The notes: generated by a model from the sequence alone, not told the origin. Positions 1 through 12,107 are shown, counted from the first letter of the stretch. The stretch is DNA of 64,000 bases from Homarus americanus (GCF_018991925.1 NW_024738608.1:3172754-3236753); one strand, 5' to 3'. Numbers and translations are program-made.

Positions 1-423
1 TGTTTTGCACCAGGAAGGGCCAGCTACCACATTCTCAGTCCGCCGAGGAAGCCTGCCACTAAGTGTAACGAAGTTTCAGAGTGTCCATCGACAAAGGGTT
101 AACTCAACGATGTAACAGTAAGTGATGGTTGTGTAGACGGTAGAAGTGCAGTGATCGTGCCTCTCAACGATCTACTTGGTGAAGCCATTTACCAGAGAAG
201 TTAGGTTATACGGAATACATAGTTTCATTATAATTGTGTACGAAACTTCATTAACTTATTGAACTAGTAAATGTAACACGCATTGGTGTTTTATATACTA
301 CTTGTACTGTGCCTGTGTTAATACAGTGTTGACATCACACTGAGACACGCCACTTTCCTCTTGCTATAATATTCTACTACTATAACCTCTAACTCCTCTT
401 CATGTGAGATTTTGTCTCATACA
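1..423. other. Non-repetitive sequence, no gene seen
   Basis: Mixed-composition DNA before the first minisatellite. No long open frame, RNA gene or recognised transposon is visible. It includes an AT-rich stretch around 200-300. Confidence 0.5.
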
Positions 424-3400
424 GTAGTGTACCAGTGCCAGGGTAGTGTGAAAAGAGATTTGTACTAGTACCATAGGTAGTGTACCAGTGCCAGGGGTAG
501 TTAACAGTGCCAGGGTAGTGTGTACCAGTGCCAGGCGTTTATACCAGTGCCAGGGGTAGTGTACTAGTACCATGGGTAGTGTACCAATGCCAGGGGTAGT
601 ACAGTGCCAGGGTAGTGTACTAGTACCAGAGGTAGTGTTCCAGTACCGGGGTAGTGTACCAGTAACAGGGTTGCCACCAGTGCCAGGGTAGTGTACCAGT
701 GCCAGGGTTAGGTGTACTAGTACCAGGGTAGTGTACCAGTGCCAGGGTTACAGTAACAGTACCATGGGTAGTGTACTACTACCAGGGGTAGTGTATCAAT
801 GTCAGGGGCTGTGTACCAGTGCCAAGGTTAGTGTACTAGTGCCAGGGTTAGTGTACCAGTGCCAGGGGTAGTGTACCAGAGCCAGGGGTAGTGTACCAGA
901 GCCAGGGGTAGTGTACCATTACCAGGGATAGTGTACCAGTGCCAGGGATAGTGTACCAGTACCAGGGGTAGTGTACCAGTGCTAGGGTTACAGTACCAGT
1001 ACCAGAAGTAGTGTACCAGTGCCAGGGGTAGTATACCAGTGCCAGGGGTAGTGTCCCAGTGCCAGGGTGGTGTAATAGTGCCAGGGGTTTTGCACTAGTA
1101 CCAGTGGTAGTGTACCAGTACCAGGGGTAGTGTACTAGTACCAAGGGTAGTGTACTAGTACCAGGGGTAGTGTACCAGTGCCAGGGTTACAGTACCAGTT
1201 CCAGGTGAAGTGTACCACTACCAATTGTAGGGTACCAGTGCCAGGGGTAGTGTACCAATGCCAGTAGTGTACCAGTGCCAGGGTAAGTGTACTAGCACCA
1301 GGGTGCTGTACCAGTGCCAGGGGTTTGTACTGTACCAGAGGTAGTGCACCAGTGCCAGGGGTAGTATACGAGTTCCAGGGTAATGTAGTGCCAGGGTAGT
1401 GTACTGCCAGTGTTAGTGCACAAGTGCCAGGGATAGTGCACCAGTGCCATGGTTAGTGTACAGTACCAGAGTGTACTGTACCAGTGCCAGGGGTAGTATA
1501 CCAGTGCCAGGGTGTGTACAGTGCCAGGGGCCAGGACCAGTACCAGGGGTAGTGCATTAAAGCAGGATTAGTGTACCAGTGCCAGGGTAGTGTACCAGTG
1601 CCAGGGGTAGTGTACCAGAGCCAGGGTTAGTGTACTATTACCAGTGCCAGGTTTCGTACCAGTATCAGGGTAGTGTACCAGTGCAAGGGGTAGTGTACCA
1701 GTGCCAGGGGTGTAATTAGTGCCAGGGTTACTGGTACACCAGCACCAGGGTAACGTACCAGTAACAAGGGTAGTGTACCAGCGCCAGTGTACCAGTGCCA
1801 GGGGTGGTGTACCAGTACCAGGGGTGGTGCACTGAAAATGTAATGTACCAGTGCCAGGGGTAGTGTACCAGTACCAAGGATAGTGTACCAGTGCCAGGAT
1901 AGTGTACCAGACCAAGTGTAGTGTACACGCCAGGGTTCTGTACCAGTGTCATTGGTACGTACCAGTTCCAGGTAGTGCACCAGGACAAATTGTGTGCCAG
2001 TACCAGGAGTAGAGTAGCAGTAACGCAGTTGTGTACTATTACCAGGGGTAGTGTACCAGTTAGGTTACAGTACCAGTGCCAGGGGTAATGTACCAGTGTG
2101 GGGGTTAGTGCACCAGTACCAGGGGTAGTGTACCAGTGCCAGGGGTAGTGTACCAGAGCCAGGGTTAGTGTACTATTACCAGGGGTAGTGTATCAGTGCC
2201 AAGGTTACAGTACCAGTATCAGGGGTAGTGTACCAGTGCCAGGGGTAGTGTACCAGTGCCAGGGGTAGTGTAAAAGGTGCCAGGTTAGTGTGTACCAGTA
2301 CCAGGGGTAATGTACCAGTAACAAGGGTTGTGTACCAGTGCCAGTGTACCAAAGTACCAGGGATGGTGTACCAGCACCAGGGGTGCACCAGTGCCAAATG
2401 GAACAATGTGCGCCAGGGTTAGTGTACCAGCACCGCGATAGTGTACCAGTGCCAGGGGTTCTGGTACCAGTGTCATTGTAGTGTACCAGTGCCAGGGTAG
2501 TGCACCAGACAAGGGGTAGTGTACCAGTACCAGGAGTAGAGCAGTGCCCAGGGTTAGTGTACTAGTACCAGGGTAGGTACCAGTGCCAGGGTTAAAGAAC
2601 CAGTACCAGGGGTAGTGTTACCACTACCAGGGGTGGTGTACCAGCCAGGGTAGCGTACAAGCAGGGGTAGTGTACCAGCGGTTAGTGTAATAGTAACCAG
2701 GGTGGTGTACCAGTGCCAGGGTAGTGTACCAGTGCTAGGGGAGTGTTCAGCAGCAGCGGTACCAGTGGCAGGGTAGTGTAATAGTGCCAGGGTTTTGTAC
2801 TATTGCCAGAGGTAGTGTACCAGTGCCAGGGTGCAGTACCAGTATCAGGGATAGTGTACCACTGCCGGGGTTAGTGTACCAGTACCAGAGGTGTAACCAG
2901 CACCAGGGGTAGTGTACCAGTGCCAGGGGGTTGTACTATACCAGAGTAGTGTACCAAGTGCCAGGGTAGTATACCAGTGCCAGGTAGTGTACCAGTTGCG
3001 GGTTTTGTACCAGTGGCAGGGGTAGTGTACTAGTACGAGGGTAGTACCAGTGCCAGGGGTAGTATACCAGTGCCAGGGGTAGTGTACCAGGCCAGAGGTA
3101 GTGTACCAGTACCACGGGTAGTGTACTAGTACCAGGGTTAGTATTCTAGTACCAGAGGTTGTGTACCATAGCCAGAGTGAGTATAATAGTGCCAGGGGTT
3201 TTGTACTTGTACCAGAGGTAGTGTACCAGTGCCAGGGTAGTGTACCAGTGCCGGGTAGTATACCAGTGCCAGGGGTAGTACCAGTGGCAGTGGGGTTATT
3301 AGTGTAATAGTGCCAGATTTGTACTAGGACCAGAGGTAGTGTACCAGTGCCAGGGGTAGTACCAGTGCCAGGGGTAGTGACCAGTGCCAGGCGTTTTGTA

Positions 3401-3867
3401 CCAGCCAGGGTAGTATACCAGTGCCAGGGGTAGTGTACTAGTACCAGAGGTAGTGTTCCAGTACCGGGGTTAGTGTACCAATGACAGGGTTAGTGTACCA
3501 GTGCCAGGGTAGTGTACCAGTGCCAGGGTTACAGTAACAGTACCAGGGTAGTGCACCACTACCATGGTAGTGTGTACCAATGCCAGGGGCTGTGTACCAG
3601 TGCCAGGGTTAGTGTACCAGTGCCAGGGGTAGTGTACCAGTGCCAGGGGTAGTGTACCAGTGCCAGGTAGTGTACCAGTGCCAGGGTAGTGTAACAGTAC
3701 CAGGGGTAGTGTACCAGTGCCAGTAGTGCTGGGGACCAGGGGTAGTGTACCAGTACCAGGGTGAAAATTAGTGCCAGGGGTAGTGTACCAGTGCCAGGGT
3801 AGTGTGACAGTGCCTGGGGTAGTGTACCAGTGCCAGGGTTAGTATACCAGTGCCAGGGTAGTGCACC
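424..3867. repeat. 20-bp minisatellite (GTAGTGTACCAGTGCCAGGG)
   Basis: About 165 degenerate copies of a 20-21 bp unit, GTAGTGTACCAGTGCCAGGG. Frequent variants are GTACTAGTACCAG and ACAGTACCAGTACCAG, and there are many one- to five-base deletions. Several apparent frames on the minus strand (repeating LVHYPWHWYTTPGTGT) are products of the repeat and not genes. Confidence 0.97.
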
Positions 3868-3900
3868 AAGCAATACGTAATCGAACCAGCTAATACCTGA

Positions 3901-4000
3901 NNNNNNNNNNNNNNNNNNNNNNNNNNNNNNNNNNNNNNNNNNNNNNNNNNNNNNNNNNNNNNNNNNNNNNNNNNNNNNNNNNNNNNNNNNNNNNNNNNNN
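3901..4000. other. Assembly gap (100 N)
   Basis: Exactly 100 N bases, the usual placeholder for a scaffold gap of unknown size. It falls between the 20-bp minisatellite and the first retroelement copy, so the two flanks need not be truly adjacent. Confidence 0.99.
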
Positions 4001-4006
4001 AAAGCA

Positions 4007-4056
4007 GTACTACTACTACTACTACTACTACTACTTTTTTTTTTTTTTTTTTTTTT
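4007..4056. repeat. (ACT)n microsatellite plus 22-base poly-T
   Basis: About nine ACT triplets followed by 22 T. Read on the minus strand this is a poly-A then (AGT)n tail at the 3' end of the retroelement fragment at 4057-5095. Confidence 0.9.
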
Positions 4057-5095
4057 AAACGTGGCCTCAAGCCTCCCCAATAGCCACACCTTCACACCAT
4101 TTATTCCATAATATTAACTATCCTATACGCAAAAACTATCCTATCTGTGTTAAATTAGTTGAGCACAGATCGATGCGACGTTCAGTGACTCTGGCAGCCT
4201 CATAGTCGATATCTGCGGCAGTTTGGTGGGGCAAACTCTCGTTCCGGCAGACCAAAGCCGACCGAAGAGAGAAGGACAGTCGACATCTATCAAGCTGTGA
4301 CACTGCAGGCTGCTGCTGCCTGCCATTTAGGAAGATCAGCTCCAAAGTCTGGCGGTAACATCTTCGCGCTTGAGCCCATCCCACCAGGGTTGTGAACACT
4401 AGCGGAGTGAAGCTGCCTTGATCGACATTTTGAATTCCTCTCCCCCATATGCCCTTCTCTTGTCGTTCTCGTTCCTCCTATGTAAGCATCGAGAGAGCTA
4501 GGTTACAGAGACAACGGCCATGGGATCAAAAATCCTGATGAAGAAGGCTCGCTGTCTCGCGTCCAAGAATATCTAGAACTGACGTCCACACACGGGCTTC
4601 GTTAGATGTGTTTGAAGTCCTATGTTGGAATTGCCATCCAGTGGAAGGAGGGTCGGTTCTACAAGACGATACAACGTTTCCTTCAACATATTTGCTGTGA
4701 GATCCCTTACCTCGTCATGCCTCTCATGCATATGGCCCCCTTCTCGCAAACATGGCGTGATCGCTATCACAAGAATAGCCACACACGCATTGGGAGAAGA
4801 CAAACCATCTACTGGCCAACTATTGGCATCTGTAAATTCTTGTTTGTTAAGAGCAGAAACCATTTGCCCTTATCAGTAGCGGTTAACTGACAGGCTTCCC
4901 ACCACTCCTGCGCTATAGCTACTTTTGTCAGATTTTCACGGAACCTGCAGCAATAATTGCTGCAACATGTCATTTTGGCAGTGCTGCCGATCTGTTGTAA
5001 TGGATCACGGATCTTGTACTTCATGGTGTCCACTTCCTGTTGCACTCATGGGTAATTATGTGGTCAGTGAGGGCTGCCGTGAGCTTAAGTGAATT
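4057..5095 (-). pseudogene. Retroelement copy A: C-terminal part of a LINE-like RT polyprotein, decayed
   Basis: Minus-strand pieces of one polyprotein are spread over shifted frames. Piece 4573-4863 has a conserved HERHDEVRDL block (about 4699-4725) and EPTLLPLDG (about 4633-4659). Piece 4136-4399 has RCRLSFSLRSALVC (about 4247-4288). This order (cysteine-containing block, HDEVRDLTA block, VEPTLLPL block, C-terminal RLSFSLLRSAL-type block) is what I recall for the region behind the reverse transcriptase in a common invertebrate retroelement family; I cannot name the clade. At least three frame changes and internal stops make it non-functional. Its 3' end, on the minus strand, runs through a GGTGTGGCTATTGGGGAGGC motif into poly-A and AGT repeats. 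It is a 5'-truncated paralogue of copy B, which lies just beyond it. Some frame changes could be sequencing errors next to the gap. Confidence 0.75.
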
Positions 5096-5118
5096 TTGAT
5101 GTTTCAAGTCCACAATCT

Positions 5119-5161
5119 TCTACTACTACTACTACCACTACTTTTTTTTTTTTTTTTTTTT
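5119..5161. repeat. (ACT)n plus poly-T separating retroelement copies A and B
   Basis: An ACT-triplet run (with one CCACT) followed by 20 T. On the minus strand it is the poly-A/(AGT)n tail of copy B, and it directly abuts the truncated 5' end of copy A. Confidence 0.9.
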
Positions 5162-7480
5162 ATAACGTGGCCTCCAGCCTCCCCAATAACCACACCTTAT
5201 TCATTTCTAATATTAAATATCCTAATACACAAATCAACCATCTGTATTAAATTAGTTGAGCCAGATCAGTCAGATATCTGCAATTGACAGGCAAGGCAGA
5301 AGCCTCATTCCCCTGAGACCAAAAGCCGACAGAAGAGAGAGAGACAGTGACATATCCAGGCAACTGACACTTCTGGGCTGCTGCTTTCTCAGGAGATCAG
5401 CCCACCGAGTCTGGCGAGAAACCATCTTGCCGGCCCATCACAGAGGTTGTGAACACATCGAAGGAAGCGCCATCGACACTTTGAATTCTACCCTTATGCC
5501 CTTCTCTTGTCGTTCTCGTTCCTCTATGTGCAGCATCGAAGCCAAGTTACGGTACAAACGACCATGCGGATCAAAACCCTGATGTGAAAAGGCTCGCTGT
5601 CGGCGTCCAGAATCCTCGAGCACTGACGTCCACACGGACTTCGTTAGTGTTTAGAAGTCCTGTGTTGGAGACCGCCATCCAGTGGAAGGAGGTCAGTTCA
5701 CCATGACGTCCCCGCAGGTTTCCTTCAACATATTCTACAGAGATCCCTTACCTCGCCATGCCCAGCATATAAGCCCCCTGCAAACAACGTGTATATAGAA
5801 TAGCCACACACGCATTAAGACAAACCATCTACTGACCAACCGTACCCTTAGAGCAATGGCATCTGTAAATTCTATGTTTGTTAAACTGAAACCATTTGCC
5901 TTATCGGTAACGTAGTTAACAAGCCTCAATGCCACACCTCCCGCTATAGCTACTTTTTTGACAATTACACAGAACCTACAGCAACAGTTGCATGTCATTT
6001 AGCAGTGCTGCCCGATCTGCTGTAAGCCAGACTCTACAGATCTTATTAACTTCACAGATCCACTCCCGTTGCATTCTGGCCATTATGTGATAGTGAGGCT
6101 GCCGTGAGCTTAGTGAATTCATTCATTTCAGAATCAGCAACCTCTGATTGAACATTATCCCTCCCGTCCTTGGTGGAAGTGCAAAGTGTTCTTTCTACTG
6201 GGATTAAGTCGGTGTTCACCATTTGGGAATAAACTTGACACTGATTGTCTTCAGTGGAGGAGGGTCCGGATCTCACCATGGTACGCACAGAGTAGTTCAA
6301 CGATGGCACTCCATGCGAATGCTGCAAAGGCCGCGTAACCCCCATGTTAACCTCAAATAGGCATGGATTTCCTCTCCCACTCGTTCACCCTTTCCCCCAT
6401 GCGGTCGTCCGTAGTGCCAATTACGCCCAGATGTCTTTGCCGTCATTAATTATTCCTGACCTCACTTTCGCCAAAAACCTCCACAGCGATATGATGCTTC
6501 ACACGATCAAGATTTGCTGTACCCTATTTGTGACCTCACGATGTTCCAGGTCCCAACCACTTTGATGTCCTCCACTTACTGCTCCAGGTCTCCATATCTC
6601 CACTTGTTTGACCCCCAGTTGTTTCATACTTTATTTCTTGTTGGAGCACTGGCTAACTGTTGCATACATTGCCATTTACAGGACTCTCCTGTGTTGTTCC
6701 CCTCGGTCGATTGCAGGATGGTATCACCTCGTAGAATCTCTTTTGTTTATACGTAGAGGTCTGAAGAGATTCTATACATTTTTCAACATACATCGCAGCT
6801 ACGACAGTCTTGATGTTGTTGCAGTGCCGCCTTGCGGTTAAAGTATGTTGGAATGCGTTTGAAGCATCCACCGGAGAACGGCCTCTAATCACGCTGCTCA
6901 AATATCAATCTCATGGCGTGAATAGCCTCCCCACCAGCCTGGTGGCCTTTTACACTTAGGTTTGCTGCCCTGACATCATCCTTTACCCTCCATTATACAC
7001 TTTCCATTGATCCCCTCAGCACTTCCCCCACCCCTAGGTCTACATCCTGGTTTTCTTTCCAGAGGAATAAGGCAGCAGGCCGTCAGAGCCTGGAGAAGTG
7101 ATGGCAGCAGAGGATGAAAGCTTTCTTGCAAGGGTGGCAGCGTTTGGTGGGATATAAGCACCCTGGAGCCTGATGCCTTCATCTTCGCTTGCAGGGGATG
7201 TTTTCTTTCATTAGTTTTAATGTCGCTGTTTATTAGAATACCCCCGGAGATTCATGTGTGAGAGATCTTACCGCGAGACACTTTTCCCCCGCATTTTGTT
7301 TCCAAATTTTCTTGCCACGTCATCAGTGCTTTGCTTTCCGTCACCAGCAGATTTTAGTCTCTCCTGCAGTTTCCTTCACATACGGAGATCATCTAGAGCC
7401 CCAGTCTGCCACATTGTCAACCTTCTCTTCATTGCTGCCACATTTTCTTTGTGCTTAGCCTTTGTGTGTGTCCTCTGACT
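5162..7480 (-). pseudogene. Retroelement copy B: reverse transcriptase polyprotein, decayed
   Basis: This is the longest copy of the family and reads right to left. Near 7400-7470 a MKRRLTMWQTGALDDL block precedes the polymerase. At 6976-7182 LIPLERKPGCRP resembles the RT segment just before the palm. At 6851-6871 VDASNAF fits RT motif A, with the catalytic Asp in the right place. At 6689-6700 GTTQ fits motif B (usually GTTQGDP) about 50 residues later. The motif C region (about 6560-6610) has no YADD, so the active site is lost. After that come the same C-terminal blocks as copy A: TKLTAA near 6110-6130, TDAIALR near 5850, and the RQRAFS..DPHGRLYRNLASMLHIEE region at 5438-5635. Stops and frameshifts are frequent. 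Weak protein-like frames at 7574-7906 and 7935-8138 may be its N-terminal part. The assignment is from motif order and memory of the family, not a search. Confidence 0.75.
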
Positions 7481-8140
7481 AAATAGATAATGGTATTACT
7501 GCCAGTATTTGTGAAGAGCTGGGGGCGAGAAGCGGTCCTAAGTTAATCAGTCACAAATGAGTCATCTCCCGAATCATTTCTTTGGTAACCCGCACACCGG
7601 TAGTTCAAATAAGTTAGCAGGCAACACCGACAATTTAAATGATTTCTTTGACCCGCCGCCTGCATTTTCCATCAACATGCCATTCCACTGAGGCGGCTGT
7701 CTCTCATTCTCCTCATAGACACCTGCTGAAACAGCATTTATTAATACTACATTATCAGGTTGATAGACTCCTGCTATCATTTCAGATATCATCGGGTAGA
7801 TTTGACTCGGCAATATCACTAAGCCACATATGTCCGGCTCCTGCGATGAGTTCCGACACTGGTCTAACTTCCTGCAATTCACACATGGTCGGTATTTCTC
7901 GCACAAACTCCTGTGACACGGTTTTGATTCCGAGCTACACAGAACGCAGCAAGGAATATTTACCGAGCATAGTGACCAGCAGCAGGCGACGGTAACGTCC
8001 GCCTCCGGACATCAGTTGTCCAGGCACAAGATTATACTGGTTCTGTATGGGAAGGGCGGAGGTGACAGGCTGGACTGGTGTGTCCGGGTGTGGCATACGT
8101 GCGCGCGTGGTGGTGTGGGTTCCCCTAATGGCGACCATCC
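7481..8140 (-). other. Possible 5' extension of retroelement copy B
   Basis: Non-repetitive sequence with minus-strand open pieces at 7574-7906 (110 residues, starting MCEKYRPCVNCRKLDQC) and 7935-8138 (67 residues). Neither is recognised alone. Their position just upstream of the RT region of copy B, on the same strand and with similar decay, suggests the N-terminal region of the same polyprotein, but they could be unrelated. Confidence 0.35.
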
Positions 8141-8141
8141 A

Positions 8142-8190
<49 letters not shown>

Positions 8191-8207
8191 TCTACTGCTC
8201 CTGCTGC

Positions 8208-8247
<40 letters not shown>

Positions 8248-8250
8248 CTG
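8142..8250. repeat. (ACT)n to (TGC)n compound microsatellite
   Basis: About eleven ACT triplets pass into TGC/TGCTAC triplets. It borders the 3' end of retroelement copy C in the position taken by poly-A/(AGT)n in copies A and B. Confidence 0.92.
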
Positions 8251-8660
8251 GCGCCAGCCTCACAACAGCCACACCTTCGCCACCATTTATTCCATAATAA
8301 TCGTATCTATGCATTAACTATCTATCTCTGTGTTAAATTGGTTGAGCCGCAGATCGATGCAGCATTCAGTGACTCTTAACCTCATAGTCGTATCTGCAGC
8401 AGTGACGGAAAGGAAACGCTCTCGTTCCCCCTGAGGCAAGCAAAAACCGACCGAAAGGCAGTCGACATCTCATCAAGCTGGCATAACTTCCACCAGGCTC
8501 ACTGCTTCTGTTCGAAATCAGCTCCGCAATCTGGCATAAAAACATCTTGCGCTTAAGCCCATCCCACCAGAGAGTTGTGAACACTAAGCGGAGTGAAGCT
8601 GCGCCAGTCGACATTTTGAATTCTCTCCATATGCCCTCTATCATCGTTTCTCGTTCCTCC
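8251..8660 (-). pseudogene. Retroelement copy C: 3'-terminal fragment
   Basis: A third minus-strand copy of the family. It aligns by eye with 4060-4480 (copy A) through shared landmarks: the CACACCTTC(G)CACCATTTATTCC end, TGTTAAATT(A/G)GTTGAGC, CAGATCGATGC, and GACATTTTGAATTC. The minus-strand piece 8366-8644 keeps RLVFTT and AELISNR, matching the C-terminal block of copy A. The copy is 5'-truncated at a GTTCCTCC, where another TAC microsatellite starts. Confidence 0.75.
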
Positions 8661-8950
8661 TACTACTACTACTGCTACTACTACTACTATACTACTACTA
8701 CTCAGCTCCAAGCAAACAGCAAACGACAACCACCAACAACAACCACAACCGACCCACGACAAACAGCAGAGCGAACCGACCACAGCTTGACGACCAGGCC
8801 ACCACTGACCACTGACACAGCTCTCAACAACAAAACAACAACAACCACAACAACCACCACCACCACCACAAACCACCACCGACCACCACAGCCACAGAAC
8901 CACGACTGACTGGGACTGGGACTGGACTGGGACTGGGACTGGACTGGAGC
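8661..8950. repeat. TAC, CAA/CAC-rich and GGGACT low-complexity block
   Basis: A TAC-triplet run (to about 8705), then AC-rich sequence with CAACAA and CACCAC runs, then about nine GGGACT/GGACT repeats. Confidence 0.85.
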
Positions 8951-9144
<194 letters not shown>

Positions 9145-9189
9145 TTTTGTTGCTGATAGTATCATCTCATCATATGTGCATACTCTTCA

Positions 9190-9735
9190 TCTATTGCTAC
9201 TACTACTACTACTATCTGCTGCTACCACCTACGCCATCACCACCATCACCCATCACCCATCACACCCACCATCACCACCAATACACCACCCATCACACCA
9301 CCAACCTCACCATCACACACCACCAACCCATCACACCACACCACACCCACACCAACCCTCCAATCCACCACCAACCTCCACCATCACCACCAACCCTCCA
9401 CCACTACACAACCATTCACCTTCACCACCACATTACCACTACTCACCACCAACCCCCCACCACCTCTACCACCACCACTCTACACACACACCACCACTCT
9501 CTACCACACACCACCACACCATCTGACACTCTCTACCACAACACCACCACACACCATCTGACACTCTCTACAACACCACCACACACCATCTGACACTCTA
9601 CCACACCACCACACACCCATCCTGACCCCTCTACACACACCACCACACACCATCTGACACTCTCTACCACACACCACCACACACCATCTGACACACCACC
9701 ACACACCATCTGACACTATGCCGCTCACCACCACA
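9190..9735. repeat. CAC/CAT-rich block with CACCATCTGACACTCT sub-repeat
   Basis: A TAC run at about 9195-9215, then CACCAT-type low complexity to about 9480, then about ten copies of a variable unit containing CACCATCTGACACTCT. Open frames here (His/Thr/Pro-rich or Trp/Val/Gly-rich) are compositional. Confidence 0.9.
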
Positions 9736-9875
9736 CACTCTCCACCTCTCTGCTCATTACATAAACAAAAGATAATTGGTTATTACATCATCCACTCGTC
9801 ACCAGAATTGACTCCGTAATTTTTATTCTCGACAGACACTAAACACACGAGTCCCCTGGGATGATTCTGTCCTCA
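9736..9875. other. Short non-repetitive spacer
   Basis: About 140 bp of ordinary sequence between the CAC-rich block and the CCTAA-type array. Nothing recognised. Confidence 0.5.
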
Positions 9876-10850
9876 TAACCTAACTTAACTTAACCTAACT
9901 TACCTTAACCTAACTTAACTTAACCTAACTACCCCTAGCCTGGCCTAACTTAACCTAGCCTGAACTAACTTAACCTAGCCCGACCTACTTAACCTAGCCC
10001 GACCTGCTTAACTTAACCTAACGTAACCTAACATAACCTAACCTCACAACCTAACCTAGCCCGACCTGCTTAACTTAACCTAACGTAACCCAACATAACC
10101 TAACCTCACAACCTAACCTAGCCTGACCTGCTTAACTTAACCTAACGTAACCTAACATAACCTAACCTCACAACCTAACCCAGCCCGACCTGCTTAACTT
10201 AACCTAACGTAACCTAACATAACCCAACCTCACAAACCCAACCTAGCCCGACCTGCTTAACTTAACCTAACGTAACCTAACATAACCTAACCTCACAACC
10301 TAACCTAGCCCGACCTGCCAACTAACCTAACGTAACCTAACATAACCTAACCTCACAACCCAACCTAGCCCGACCTGCTTAACCTAACCTAACGTAACCC
10401 AACATAACCTAACCTCACAACCTAACCTAGCCCGACCTACTTAACTTAACCTAACGTAACCTAACATATCCTAACCTGACCTAACTTAACCTAGCCTGAC
10501 CTAACTTAACCTAGCCTGACCTAACTTAACCTAGCCCGACCTACTTAACTTAACCTAACGTAACCTAACATAACCTAACCTCACAACCTAACCTAGCCCG
10601 ACCTGCTTAACTTAACCTAACGTAACCTAACATAACCTAACCTGACAACCTAACCTAGCCCGACCTACTTAACTTAACCTAACGTAACATAACTTAACCT
10701 AACCCGACCTAACTTAACCTAACCTAACCTAACCTAACCTAACCTAACCTAACCTAACCTAGCCCGACCTACTTAACTTAACCTAACGTAACATAACTTA
10801 ACCTAACCCGACCTAACTTAACCTAACCTCACAACCTAACCTAACCTTTC
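9876..10850. repeat. Interstitial CCTAA-type array with 62-bp higher-order unit
   Basis: Variants of the arthropod telomere pentamer CCTAA (TTAGG complement) such as TAACT, TAACG, TAACA and CCCGA. They are organised into a recurring unit of about 62 bp that begins CCTAGCCCGACCTGCTTAAC and ends CCTCACAACCTAA, repeated about ten times. A stretch of almost pure CCTAA lies at about 10720-10760. Unique sequence flanks both sides, so this is interstitial and not a chromosome end. Confidence 0.93.
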
Positions 10851-11104
10851 ATCGTGTAGAGGTGAAGGAGGATGGTCTTGTCTCTGTTCTTGTTTCATTT
10901 TTGTTTATTTGTTGTCTAGGTCATAGAGGTCACTTTAATGACCAGTGTGTTTGTTTAGCGTGGTAATTGTCCTTGTAAACAACCTCATTAAACTGACCAC
11001 CAAAACCAATTTAACATCACAAATGAAAATGAAATAATAACGCTTGTAATTTGTTTCCTCGTTTTAATATGTTTATTTTATTTAACTATCATTTATACAC
11101 TCGA
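10851..11104. other. Non-repetitive AT-rich spacer
   Basis: About 250 bp of AT-rich unique sequence with no gene or element recognised. Confidence 0.5.
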
Positions 11105-11215
11105 AAGGTAATGATCGTTAACAGTACACAGGGTAATGATCGTTAAGAGTACACAGGGTAATGATCGTTAACAGTACACAGGGTAATGATCGTTAAGAGT
11201 ACACAGGGTAATTAT
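11105..11215. repeat. 25-bp repeat, four copies
   Basis: Four nearly identical units containing GGTAATGATCGTTAA(C/G)AG followed by TACACAG. Every second copy shares the C or the G variant, suggesting a 50-bp duplicated dimer. Confidence 0.9.
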
Positions 11216-11246
11216 CGATTATATTCAGTGTTGTGTTATTTAGACG

Positions 11247-11485
11247 GGACACACACACGTACACTAGACACACACACGTACACTAGACACACACACGTAC
11301 ACTAGACACACACACGTACACTAGACACACACACATACACTAGACACACACACACGTACACTAAACACACACACGTACACTAGACACACACACGTACACT
11401 AGACACACACACACGTACACTAGACACACACACACGTACACTAGACACACACACACGTACACTAGACACACACACACGTACACGC
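11247..11485. repeat. CA-rich minisatellite (CACGTACACTAGACACACA)
   Basis: About eleven copies of a 20-22 bp unit CACGTACACTAGACACACA, differing mainly in the number of CA dinucleotides. Each contains the palindrome CACGTG-like half CACGTA. Confidence 0.93.
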
Positions 11486-11584
11486 ACACTCATATAACTC
11501 TCTACTAATTATTATCTCGACTTAGAGGATTTGCTTATGTTATTATTTTCTATACTTATATATATATGTCTGCAGTATGTCTTC

Positions 11585-12058
11585 CTGTCTATCAGGTGTT
11601 TGTCAGGTATTTGACCGGTGTTTGTCAGGTGTTTGTCAGGTTGTTTGTCAGTTGTTTTTCAGGTGTTTGTCAGTTGTTTGTCAGGTGTTTTTCAGGTTAT
11701 TTGTCAGGTGTTTTTCATGTGTTTGTCAGTTGTTTGTCAGTTGTTTTTCAGGTGTTTGTCAGGTTGTTTGTCAGTTGTTTTTCAGGTGTTTGTCAGTTGT
11801 TTGTCAGGTGTTTTTCAGTTGTTTGACAGGTGTTTGTCAGGTGTTTTTCAGTTGTTTGACAGGTGTTTGTCAGGTTGTTTGCCAGTTGTTTTTCAGGTGT
11901 TTGTCAGTTGTTTGTCAGGTGTTTTTCAGGTTATTTGTCAGGTGTTTTTCATGTGTTTGTCAGTTGTTTGTCAGGTGTTTGCCAGGTGTTTGTCAGGTGT
12001 TTGTAAGGTTGTTTGTCAGGTATTTTTCAGGTGTTTGTCAGGTGTTTGTCATGTCTTT
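11585..12058. repeat. 11-12 bp minisatellite (CAGGTGTTTGT)
   Basis: About 40 copies of CAGGTGTTTGT and variants (CAGTTGTTTGT, CAGGTGTTTTT). A block of about 200 bp is itself repeated, for example 11650-11760 against 11880-11980. Three overlapping Cys/Val/Phe-rich frames follow from the repeat. Confidence 0.95.
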
Positions 12059-12107
12059 GTGGTGGTGATGAAGGACAGTAACAATACAACGTAAAAATTT
12101 AACTATG

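Noticed and set aside
9876..10850. Chromosome end (true telomere)
   Set aside because: The repeat is heavily variant and flanked on both sides by long unrelated sequence; other blocks occur in both orientations.
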